Of a stretch of 64,000 bases of DNA, positions 55,005 through 64,000 are shown in pieces. Origin of the DNA: Gautieria morchelliformis (Eukaryota > Basidiomycota > Agaricomycetes > Gomphales > Gomphaceae); the NCBI GenBank assembly GCA_015179125.1, contig WHVA01000189.1:62001-126000 (forward strand), given 5' to 3'. Both the position numbers and the translations under genes were made by a program. Below the pieces are notes generated by a model, which had not been told where the DNA came from, ran no database searches, and worked only from the letters and a program-made list of their open reading frames with translations. The first letter of the stretch is position 1. Every line of letters starts with the position of its first letter.

Positions 55005-58000
55005 AAAAGCGCATATTGCCCTCTCTGTTGGGCTTACACCCAGTGTTTCTTGTAGCTCTGCCTTTGTTTCGGCAAGCTTTCTCCTTCTGGTTTTCGTTAC
55101 CGGATCAATGTTTTTTCCTCTCATTATTAGCTTGTAGGCTAGTTTCTGACTTAGGCTCTGCAGCCTCGCCCCTTTGAGTTCGTATTCCTCTGGGACGGTT
55201 AGGTTTATTTCATCGGCTTTGGCTTTATTTGCGCCTTCCGAGGCGAGTCTATCTGCCTCTTCATTGCCTTTTGTACCGGCGTGTCCTTTCACCCATTCAA
55301 AGGTGGTGACTGCGCCTCTTATCGTCAATTCGTATTTTATTTTCTTGAAGATGTCGGCATTGTCTACGTTGAGCCAAGCCATGTCTTCCCATTTGTTTAA
55401 TCCTTCGATTATTCCGGCCGCTGCGTAAGTCGAGTCGGTCCTTATCTTCAGGGGGTCTCCTTTTGGTATCATTTCTAGGGCTTTCAGTATGGCCACTAGT
55501 TCTCCCCTTTGGTTTGTTTCTTTCTTTCCAGGCACTCTTATGGCCCTTGTGTAATTTTCGTTATCTTGGCAGTATATTCCTGCTCCTGTTCTGGCCGACT
55601 CCGTGTTCGGGTCGAGGCATGATCCGTCTGTGTAGACTTCCCATTCCTTTCCTGTTCTGTGGTGCTTTCTATAGGTTGGCTTTGCCTGCCATTCCTCTTT
55701 TTTCTCTTTGTCCAGGAATATCCTTGTTGCATTCTCTGGGTGTTCCCTTTCTGTTATGTCTGGGTTCGCTACGTTTTCAGCTGTTTTCGTGAAACGTTTG
55801 TATTTTCGTTTCCTCCCTGTCGTGTGGTCTAGCCCATCCGCGTAGGGGGTGCCTTTCTCGGGGTCCCATTTTTCTGGGTAACCTTTGTATAGGTTTTTCG
55901 CCATATTCACGCAGGCGTTGTGGTTTTCACAGTTTCTGTTGGGGGTTATTACCCCTCTTTTTGCCCTTTGTAGGTCTTTTATTGAGATTATATCGTGGTT
56001 CTTTCTCAGGCATTTCACTGCCTTTTTGTTCCACTTGTAGTTATCGTTTGGTGTGACCACGTTGTGCCAGACCGTCACTTTTTCTTTAAGGCCTTTATCT
56101 GTCTTTCTGGCCTGTATTCTGACGTTGTACGTCTCTGCCGTCTTTAACATCTCTTTTAATGATGTTGGCAGGCTGGAGTGTAACCCTTGCTTGGTCCTCC
56201 ACGTTTGCTTCAACCAGCTTATCCTCGATTCGGTGTCTACCTTCGGGACTGCTTTGGGGTTGATATCTCCAAATATGAGTCTGTCTGCTATCCAAGCCCA
56301 ATCTGGGTGTTTTTCTGGTATGGCTAGGTACTTTTGTAACCACATTATGTGTATTGCGGCGAGCCTTGCTTTTATGTCTGGGATGCCAAGGCCTCCGTCT
56401 TCTCTACTGGCTGTGGCGGCTTTTAGTTCCATCAGCCCTCTTTCGTTCCCATCCCATAGGAAGCTCTTCATGTTTTTGGTCATTTCTTTTTCTACGTCTT
56501 TGGGCATGCCGTTTACCGTTGCTAGGAACCAGCTCCTTGACGTGACCAGCGCTTTCAGTATTAATTCTTTTCCCCTTAGGGAGGGGTGGCTCTTTGCCCA
56601 TGTGTTCATTATTGCTTTTTGTTTATCTATTATGTCTTTCCATTTATCTTTTATGGAGACTTTGTTTCCGACCCATGACCCGAGGGTTCTCATGGGTTCA
56701 CCGTCTTTTTTGATTTTTACGTGGTCTGGCAGTCTTTTGTCTCCCACCATTCTCGTAGTTATGACTTTGTTTCTGAAGTCTTCGCTTCCTATTGGAAGCG
56801 CCTCCGTTTTGTCTAGGTTGGAGACCGCTGTGGAGGTGACTTCGAACAAGTGTACTGTTTTCATTACACTTTTGTAGCTGTCTGTAGCTTTCATGTATAT
56901 TATCACGTCGTCTGCGAACAGTTTGGCTATGAGTTTTCTTATCCCCTGCGTCGAGTAGCCTTTTAGCTTTTGTGACTTTCTTAGCACGCACGCTAGGGGT
57001 TCTATTGACAGGTTGTATAGGATGCACGACATGGGGTCTCCTTGTCTTGCTCCTCGCCTTATTTCTACGGCCGTTGGTATTACTCCGTTTACCATCACCG
57101 CTGTTGCTGCTTTCCCGTATAGGGTTCTTACTAGGTTTATAAAGTGTTCGGGGAATCCGAACTTTCTCAGTATGATCCACATGTACTCATGGTCGATTTT
57201 ATCGTAGGCTTTTTCCTGGTCGAGGCTTAGGATTAGTCCCTCTTCCAGTTCACTTTCTGTGTAAGCTGGCATTATTTCCGCCAGACGTGCGTGGTCGTAC
57301 AGGTTTCTTCCCGGGATGAAACCTGCCTGATCCACGTGGATCAGGTCTCTCGCCACTTCCCCGAGCCTGTTTGCCATTACTTTTTTATGGACTTTGTAAT
57401 CTGTTTCCAGAAGCGTCACTGGGCTGTAGTTTTCTATTCTTGTCTTGTCTTTTTTCTTATACAAGAGGTACATTATCCCCTTGGAGTATTCGTCCTCCTC
57501 CATTCCATGTCTCTCAACATCGTTGAAGACGGCTTTCAGTAGCTTTGTTATGTCGGGGCGTTTTTTTCCGTTACCCGTTTGTTGTCTTTTTTCGTCTGGT
57601 GTCCATTGTTTCCAGAACTCATATGTTATTCTGGAGTGCCCGGGGCATTTTCTGTTCTGTGTGGCCTTTATTGCCACTCTTATCTCTCTTAGGGTGGTTT
57701 CTTTTCCCATCATGTCTGCTTGGCTTTCGGTAAGCTTTTTGTCTACCAGCCTTTCCATTTTGTCTACGGCTGTTACTCTTTCTGCTGTTATTACTTGTTT
57801 CTTTTGTAGTCTTCCATGGTATCGGGAGGCTATCTCCGTCATTTCTCTTGTGGAGTTTGTTATTCTTCCTTCTTCGTCCTGCAGGCCCAAGATTGTGTTG
57901 GGCGGCAGCTTTAGTTTGTTCAGTCCGAACCAGTATTTTGTGTTTGACTCTCCTTCTTTCAGGAACCTGGCTTCTGCGCACTTTTTGGCCTTTTCTATGT

Positions 58001-58163
58001 TTTCGGCCTCTGTTTTATTAACTTTTCTTTTAGGAAGAGAGCCTCCTCCGTTGCTTTTCTTCGTTCCCCATCTGTTAAGTGCGGGTTTTGAGCCTTTTCC
58101 CGCTCCTTCTTTATGTCTTTCTTGAAGCTCTTTTTTATGGCTTCTTTTTTCTTTCTTTTGCAC
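54957..58163 (-). pseudogene. LINE ORF2 part 2: reverse transcriptase and RNase H
   Basis: 1,068-codon frame. RT motifs: QAGFIPGRN, LSLDQEKAYDKIDHEYM, ARQGDPMSC, and the catalytic FADDVIIY (near 56920). RNase H has all acidic residues: VYTDGSCLD, RGELVAILKALE, RTDSTYAA, and KGHAGTKGNEEADRLAS. This RT-then-RNase H order is that of the Tad1-like LINE clade. The true reading is continuous with the endonuclease frame, via one TAG (58211-58213) and a frameshift at about 58000-58140, so the ORF is split by mutation. The C-terminus is truncated at ~55005; the missing end resembles 44133-44635. Confidence 0.9.
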
Positions 58164-58210
58164 TTTTGCACGTCGATTGCTATTCTTTTTACTTCTCTTT
58201 TCAGGACTTT

Positions 58211-59965
58211 CTACTTTGCTTGTGGGTTGTTCCCGGCGCTGCGGAGGAGCTTTATCTTTTCTTTGTCTCCTTCAGCGTTTGCTTCTTCCTCTAGGTATTT
58301 TTTGACCCAGGTGTTGTTTTTCACTAGCAGCTTTTCGACTCTCTTTTGAAAGTCCTTTGCGTTTAGCGTCTGTTCGTCTAATTTCCACATGCCCTCTCCG
58401 CTGTACGGGAGATTGTTGGTCATTATTTTTGCTGTAATCAGGCTGTGATCGCTTAAGTTGAAGTTTGACTCTATCGTGGTGTTGTATGTCAGTTCCGCCA
58501 TGTCGTCTGTCATATATATTCTGTCTATTCTGGCCAGCGAGCTTGACCCTTTTTGTGTAAATGTGAAGGCCAGCTCGTTTTCATTTAATAGCCTCCACAC
58601 GTCTTTTAGTTTTCTTGTTTTCATCACCCCTTTAAGGGCTTCGGTAACTCTTTCTCTGTCTTTGTGGGCCGGGCTCCTGTCTATGTCTTTTTCGACACAG
58701 TTGAAGTCTCCCAACAGGCAGATTGCTTCTTTCTTGTTCTTATTCAGGTACCTCTTTATAGTTTCAAAGAAGTCTATTTTCTCTTCGGTATCGTTCGGGG
58801 CGTAGACGTTCAACAGGTTTAGCTGTTGGTTATCTCCCCATTTCAACTTTAGTATCTGGGCTCTATTCGGCACCAGTGGTCTATGGTCTATGATGACTTC
58901 TGCCTCTTCGGGATTTATCTTTGCCAAGTTTATGGCAAACAATGTCCCTAGCTTGTTGGAGTGCTCTCCGTTCACTAGAAACATGATTCCTGGGTTTGCT
59001 CTCGAGGCTTCTTCTGCCTCGTTTATTTTCATTCTGGCTTCTTGGACCGCCAACACTGTGATTCCCTTTAGCCTCATTATTCTTGTGATTGCGTTCCACT
59101 TTGACTTGTGGTTGCTATCATTTTTTCCTTTTGTATTCCACGAGGCAATGGTTATTCCTCTTTTCTTTCCGACTTTTGTTTGTTGGTCTTTCATTCTTTG
59201 TTTCAGCCGTGTGTGGCCGTCTTCGCCTGCTCCGTCCTCTTCCTCGGACGTTATCAGGTCTTCGACGTGCAGCTCTAGGAATGGGTTTTCTTCGGGCTGC
59301 TCGTCTGTCTGGTCGTTTGTAGGGGGGCTTTGCTCCCGTATTTCTTCCCCGCCCGGCTCTCCTTGCGTCAGAGGCTGGGTGGGTTGTTCGTTTGTCTCGT
59401 TGCTTGCGGGGGGGCTTTGCTCCCGTCTTTCTTCTACATCCGGCTCTCCTTGCGTTGGAGGCTGGGTATTCTGCGTGGTGGTTGTGTTTCTTACCTGGAA
59501 GTAGTCTTCCAGTTGTTGTTGTCTCAACCCCTTGTTTTTTTCTTTGCCGGCCCCTTCCCTCTGCGGGGTCGGGTCTGCCAAGCGGGCGCCGCTCTTTCGC
59601 GGTTTTGCCCTCAAGTCGTGTTTTTTCGAGTGACCTTGCTTTTGCTCGTCACTCTTACGTTTCATCAGGCCTTTATTTCTTAGGGCTGAGTTTACACTTA
59701 TTTTGTTGACGGTCGGTCCTTCTGTCTCAGAACTGAGGGGTGGCTTATCCGATTGCTTGGATGAAGGACCTCCCGTCTGATTTGACGCCACCCTAAACTG
59801 CCCACCGAGGGAGCCAGGTGGGGCTTTCGAGAGTGAAGAGCCAGATAATTCAGAGCCATGACCGGTACAAGCAACCAAAGTGTGTTTTATAATTTCATTT
59901 GTAATTGAGTTAGTGGCGGTTGTTATTTTATAGCTATCTTCGTGACGTGCCAGGCCACATGTCAA
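58211..59965 (-). pseudogene. LINE ORF2 part 1: AP-type endonuclease
   Basis: 584 codons. The N-terminal ~260 residues are low complexity, with QPPTQGEPDVEERREQSPP-type tandem segments (59320-59480). The endonuclease/exonuclease/phosphatase domain then shows SWNTKGKND, VQEARMK, LLGDFNCVEKDIDR and the C-terminal SDHSLI. It would nick target DNA to prime reverse transcription. The frame ends at TAG 58211-58213, immediately before the RT linker, which suggests a nonsense mutation in an originally single ORF2. Confidence 0.88.
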
Positions 59966-60345
59966 GCTTCACTGCCGTGGAGGCTTAAACGGCAGCAGGG
60001 TTGCCTTGCGGCGAGCAAGACGTCCAAGGTCGAGATGCAGGCCTCCCGCTCTACTTGGGCCTCAGACGTCCGCGGCGTCAATTGACGCCGTCATATTTTG
60101 GTCCCGGTGAGAAGCTTGATTGTCTCTTTGGGTATTCTTGTTGTTGCGGGCGTCTTGTCGTCCCTGTTGTAGTTCTTGTTATTGAGTTCAGCGTTGTTGA
60201 CTTACGTGCTGGTGATTGGTGTCGGGTTATTGCGTTCCCGTCTTGATTTCTTGTCTTGATTTCTTCTTAGTTCACACAGTGTGGTTTTGAGAGTTATACA
60301 AAATATTATTATTGTTCGTCTCGTAACACTATTATACTTTTCACC
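59966..60345 (-). other. LINE ORF1-ORF2 spacer
   Basis: 380 bp between the ORF1 stop and the first in-frame ATG of ORF2. No gene. Contains AAGCAACCAAAGT-like leader sequence only. Confidence 0.5.
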
Positions 60346-61635
60346 CTACTTCTTCTTCTTCGGGTATACTTTTTGTCGCGGGTTGGCTTTGAGGTAGACC
60401 TCGATCGGCCAGTCGTCCGCTTCTTTGGGGAGCGGGTCGTTCGTCCGCCCGTCTAGAGGCGCTATGTATGGTCGGAGGGGGCACTTGATTTCTACGTGTC
60501 CAACTCCATGGCAGCCGGTGCAGTGGGTTCCTGGCCAAATCAGCCATTCTTCCTGTCCTACTTTCCACAATCTGTCCGACTTCCCTAATGTGTCGACAAC
60601 GGAATCTTTGCTGCCGTCGTCCATCGTGACCAGTTTTCTTTTAAAGGTTAGTCTGACGTTCCAGACTATTTGGCCACCTTTGTCTGCGGATTTTTGGACA
60701 CTCGGGACTTCTGCTTGCCGCGAGCCAACATTGTCTTCTATTGCTTGACGGACATCCGTCTCTCTGGTTGTCGCAGGGGCTCTTCCTATCCTGAACCACT
60801 GTTCTGCTTGTTGCTCCCATGGAAAGGGGACCAACAAGACCGCCTCCCTGGGGTATTCCCCTCGTACATGGAAGGATCTGTATTCAAACATGTTATAACT
60901 TACGGGCACCGCTTCCGGCAAGGTCACCAGTGCCCATACCCTCGAGGTTCTTTCTGCCTCTCTGGGTCTTTTATTCCCTCTCAGGTTTTTATACACTCCA
61001 CCTTTGGAGAAGTGGGCCGGCACATTGAGCTCCTCCACCGAGACCGGGTCGCCCTCTCGGGCAACTATGTCCGGCCGTTCCTCAGCTAGAAGCTCCGTAA
61101 CCACCCTCTTTATTTTGCCTGTTATCCCTTTCCTTTCGGCTAGGGGCCCCAGGGTTTTGGTGCCGTATACTGTGGCCAGGCAAAGTCTGTGAGACATCTC
61201 CCACAGTCTATCGCCTCGTTCTTTGTTCGTCATCATTATCTTGCCCAGGTGTTCGTATATCCCATCCGGACTGAAGTGATAATCTGCGATGACGTCTGCT
61301 GGGACGTGTGCTTCCCAGCCGTCGGGTGCTTCTTTGGCGCAGCCCTTCCCTTTATTCTCGGGGGGGCGTAACATTGGCTCGTCTAGCCAGTCCAAGGCTG
61401 AAGCCTGGATGGCGGGTCGCTGCTTCTTCTGTAGAGGCAGGGGGGTGTTTTGTGTTGTGGTGATGTTGGATTCTAAGTCCATGTCTGTGATGGAGCTAGG
61501 GGTTGTCACAATGCTTGAGCTAGATTTTTTGGGCCGGGGCTTTTTGGGGCCGTCGGTTTTGGGGCGTTTAGGTGTCTGTGCCTCTAAGATTTCCACGTCC
61601 GAACTTGGGCACTTTCTACCTTTCGAGGTGTGCAT
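60346..61635 (-). CDS. LINE ORF1 (nucleic-acid binding, one CCHC knuckle)
   Basis: An intact 429-codon frame from ATG 61635. The N-terminus is basic, Pro/Ser/Thr-rich, with KRPKTDGPKKPRPKKSSSS, an apparent nuclear-localisation or RNA-binding tail. The middle is mixed helical. A CCHC knuckle CTGCHGVGHVEIKC lies near residue 385, and the protein ends in YPKKKK. In LINEs this protein coats element RNA with ORF2. ORF2 follows on the same strand 380 bp downstream. It looks undamaged, unlike ORF2. Confidence 0.8.
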   Translation of the reverse strand: MHTSKGRKCPSSDVEILEAQTPKRPKTDGPKKPRPKKSSSSIVTTPSSITDMDLESNITTTQNTPLPLQKKQRPAIQASALDWLDEPMLRPPENKGKGCAKEAPDGWEAHVPADVIADYHFSPDGIYEHLGKIMMTNKERGDRLWEMSHRLCLATVYGTKTLGPLAERKGITGKIKRVVTELLAEERPDIVAREGDPVSVEELNVPAHFSKGGVYKNLRGNKRPREAERTSRVWALVTLPEAVPVSYNMFEYRSFHVRGEYPREAVLLVPFPWEQQAEQWFRIGRAPATTRETDVRQAIEDNVGSRQAEVPSVQKSADKGGQIVWNVRLTFKRKLVTMDDGSKDSVVDTLGKSDRLWKVGQEEWLIWPGTHCTGCHGVGHVEIKCPLRPYIAPLDGRTNDPLPKEADDWPIEVYLKANPRQKVYPKKKK

Positions 61636-61639
61636 CTAT

Positions 61640-62277
61640 ACCCTTTTATCAGTTTCATTTCTTTGTGGTGTTGGGGAACACTCACATCTAGTTTGTCCAT
61701 ATTTTCTGATCTCTTCTTCTGTTATCTTTGAAATGTCTATGTGCGAACACTTAAAAGAATAACAGGCCCCCCCGGCTAGTGAAGAAATCTGTTTATTTCA
61801 TTTCATGTCTACTATTTACAGTATTCTTTTCTTAGGTTGTTTCTTGCCGTGATCAAGTCCCTCACTCAAATTGTCTGACCTTGTCAGCGTGTACAACTCA
61901 CGTTTCTTGACTTGTTAGGTCAATTGTATTGTTTTTCTTTATTTTCCGCTCTTGGTTTTGCTGGGGTAGTACGGTGTGTCTCCACTTTGACCTCCCAGCG
62001 CCTACCAGCCGAGGCCTTGCATTTACAGTGACTTCTACGGGCTCTTTATACTGTCCCTACGAAGTCTCGTTCTGTGAGTCCCCCGAAAGCTGGCCACACA
62101 ATGTTGGCACGGTTCAAGTTTCCCCTACCCGGCGGGCTATCTTCGTGGTCCCTGTGGGTGTCTTTTTGGTGTTTCGCAGGTTGGACACCTCGGAGGTCAT
62201 CCGTGGTGTTCACTCTCGGGCCACGTTGAGGCCCTGCGAGGAGGCGTGGCGCTCTTTTGGCCACACCCCCGCCGAGA
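61640..62277 (-). other. LINE 5' region
   Basis: ~640 bp upstream of ORF1 with no conserved ORF. GC-rich near 61970-62270 (GGCGGGGGTGTGGCC on the minus strand). Probably the LINE 5' UTR and internal promoter. Confidence 0.45.
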
Positions 62278-62632
62278 GGTTACAAGTAGTTTTCAATCCA
62301 TTAACTCACTATCTCGAACAATAGTAGTTACCACTAGTATAGTATAAGTAGCTACTATGAATGTATGAATCAATCATCCAGAATCAAACTGTTTCACCCC
62401 TTGAAGTCACTGTAGCTTTATTTGATAGCTACAGAACTTAGATCTCGATAGTTTACTCCAATTCTTCGTTGAGAGTTCATATTACTGTTTACTCTAGACT
62501 ACCTCAAAAGCGAAGCCTTTTGACTTAGTTATCCTTTAGATCGAGACCATTCTCTCGTCGACACGGTCATGTGACCTCCATCAATCAGTGCCGGACGCGC
62601 CTCGAGAGGCTTAGTCAGCACACAGGAGAGGG
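62278..62632 (-). repeat. LTR-B 5' half (B5)
   Basis: Collinear with 22184-22545, reversed. Ends at the LINE with GTTACAAGTAG (plus), i.e. ACTACTTGTAAC on the element strand. Its missing 3' half is B3 at 44636. Confidence 0.75.
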
Positions 62633-62639
62633 ACATGCA

Positions 62640-62714
62640 TTAGATTTACTGATGCGTGTGACCTTACCAAGGTGTTTGACCTACACCCCACGCAAAGCGC
62701 AGGTATCCACCTAG
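62640..62714 (+). mobile_element. Helitron H5, 3' stub
   Basis: Only the terminal ~75 bp: TTTGACC repeats, hairpin CCCCACGCAAAGCGCAGG and CTAG (62711-62714). The body is missing. Confidence 0.65.
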
Positions 62715-62780
62715 TCTATAGTATAAAGTTGTTGGCATGGGTGGTTGTGGGCCTATTTTACGTAATCCTGACATAATCCT
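62715..62780 (+). mobile_element. Helitron 5' end stub
   Basis: TCTATAGTATAAAGTTG starts right after the H5 CTAG, then GGTTGTGGGC and TTTTACGTAAT, which match the Helitron 5' region at 43398. It is cut by LTR-B6 at 62781. Confidence 0.55.
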
Positions 62781-63820
62781 TGTTGTGATAAACACAATTA
62801 TTTCACTTCAAATCATTTATATATAAAAAGAAACTAATAAAAGAAAGAAAGAAAAACAAAAGAAAAATCAAAAAGAAACAGAAATTATATTTATGATAGA
62901 CGTCGGCGCAGACAACGATCACACGAATTTATGACATGCTATATTACTCATAGATCGGGTAATATACAGGAGTTCGAGCGTCGACCACGTGCGGTCGATC
63001 AGGGACAGCGCGCCTATCGAGTGATGGCATCGGCCATGACGTCGACAGGCGCCAGGCCATAGGCACCAAGGGGTGCGGGCACCAAACGCCGCAGAGAACA
63101 ATAGACTGCGCAGGAGTACAGGGTGCTGTGGAGCGACCTGAGAAAGTCACCTGCAGTATACAATACTCAATCAGCTGCCTCACAGGAAGGGCACAGAGAC
63201 AGTGGCCCCATCTCCAAGCCCAGCATATATGCTGGGCAGGGTAGACTCAGATCCATTTTCTATTTGAATCCCATGACACGTCTGACTGATTACTATCTAA
63301 ACACCATGTGGACAGGGGCTTTGTATACTAGGTACAGATCTCTATTCCAAGGCCCAGACAATCCTAACACCATCCCCATCACCCCATGACTTTATGACTA
63401 TAAATTAGTCACCCCTTAGTTACAAAGTAGTTTTTCGACCCATCCATCCAATATCTTGAACACTAGTAGTTACTATCAATATAGTATAAATAGCTAGTAC
63501 AAATGTATGAACGAAATCATCCAGAATCAATTATTCTGCCTCCTGAAATTACTGTAGTCTTGTTTGATAGCTACAGAGCTCAGATCTTGATAGTTTATTC
63601 TAAATCTTCGTCAAGGGTCTACTATCACTGTTTACTCTATACTACCTTAAAAGCAAACACTTTTGATTTGACTATCCCTTGGATCGACACCGTTCTTCTG
63701 TCGACGCGGTCACGTGACCCTCATTCATCAGTGCAGGACGCGCCTCGAAAGGCTTAGTCAGCACATAGACGAGGGGCGAACACAGTGATTTCAATCACTG
63801 AGCAATAGATTCTACTTGTT
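62781..63820 (-). repeat. LTR family B copy B6
   Basis: About 1 kb, from TGTTGTGATAAAC to a terminal hairpin AGTGAT-TTCA-ATCACT (63784-63799). Contains GGTCACGTGACC (63708-63719). Matches B1 over its whole length in reverse. No coding; frames here are incidental. Confidence 0.75.
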
Positions 63821-64000
63821 AAAAGGCACTAATTGACACCTTAATCTAAAAATCCTGACTAAGATGCTGTGCACGATGCGTGTTCTCTCCCCCTGCCATC
63901 ACGCTCTCCCAGCATGCAGAAGCTTTTAATTCACTGGTGTGTCTCTCATTTAATTTTCGCTTTTTTAGCTCATTTTTGGCCCCTTTTTAGGCCAGATTAC
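63821..64000. other. Right edge, no gene seen
   Basis: AT-rich with T runs at 63960-63990. No frame or repeat recognised in what is visible. Confidence 0.4.

Larger units (their letters stand above)
54990..62277 (-). mobile_element. Tad-like LINE, 3' end displaced
   Basis: ORF1 and split ORF2 in the right order. The 5' end is at about 62277, where LTR-B5 stops at ACTACTTGTAAC. The 3' end (C-terminus, UTR, poly(A)) is absent here and matches the plus-strand piece at 44126-44635, beside the other half of LTR-B with the same TTGTAAC boundary. Confidence 0.8.

Noticed and set aside
56053..56877. 274-codon plus-strand hydrophobic ORF
   Set aside because: It is the antisense of LINE RT coding sequence.

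Overview
The window looks like a transposon-dense stretch of a filamentous fungal genome, most likely an Agaricomycete (Basidiomycota). The evidence is one host-type gene with 45-70 bp introns, fungal-type families (patatin/NB-ARC/TPR receptor, Tad-like LINEs, fungal Helitrons, Copia and chromodomain Gypsy elements, a basidiomycete-style coiled-coil/cysteine-cluster gene) and the lack of any bacterial operon or ribosome-binding-site structure. I saw no rRNA, tRNA or CRISPR. Species cannot be named from the sequence.

Layout. 0-1.1 kb: low-complexity ORF relic. 1.1-6.5 kb: three minus-strand non-autonomous Helitrons with hairpin-CTAG 3' ends, two minisatellites and AT-rich tandem repeats. 7.4-9.2 kb: LINE ORF1 relic. 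9.2-11 kb: LTR family D. 11.0-16.2 kb: a Copia element with both LTRs and a broken gag-pol. 16.4-16.8 kb: long palindrome. 17.6-21.9 kb: plus-strand Rep-helicase Helitron with two frameshifts. 22.2-23.2 kb: LTR family B. 24.0-29.0 kb: the only clear host gene, a six-exon patatin/NB-ARC/TPR NLR-like receptor with two 1-nt frameshifts. 29-32.6 kb: no gene recognised. 32.6-34.9 kb: RNase H-type retroelement relic interrupted by a 1.14 kb hAT element. 35.3-42.0 kb: minus-strand chromodomain Gypsy relic with a 3' LTR, an opposite-strand cysteine-cluster gene between LTR and pol, and two solo LTRs inside pol. 42.6-43.7 kb: Helitron ends. 43.7-44.6 kb: LINE fragments. 45.3-54.8 kb: minus-strand Helitron carrying four solo LTRs, each with a perfect 5-bp target duplication. 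55.0-62.3 kb: nearly full LINE (ORF1, endonuclease, RT-RNase H). 62.3-63.8 kb: LTR-B and Helitron ends.

How it fits together. Almost everything is nested mobile DNA. LTR families are labelled A (Copia), B, C (Gypsy), D and E. Most LTR elements survive as solo LTRs, so LTR-LTR recombination has been active. Breaks are mainly single-base indels and isolated stops, some of which could be CGA-to-TGA changes. Two independent reconstructions (an LTR-B split by a LINE, and the order of parts in a Helitron 5' region) are both restored by inverting about 44.13-55.0 kb, so I infer an ~11 kb inversion. Other points of interest are head-to-tail Helitrons (CTAG joined to TC), a TAATATTAC-containing stem-loop near their 5' ends, a Copia primer site matching a half initiator tRNA and overlapping the gag start codon, and the NLR's near-identical 42-residue repeats.
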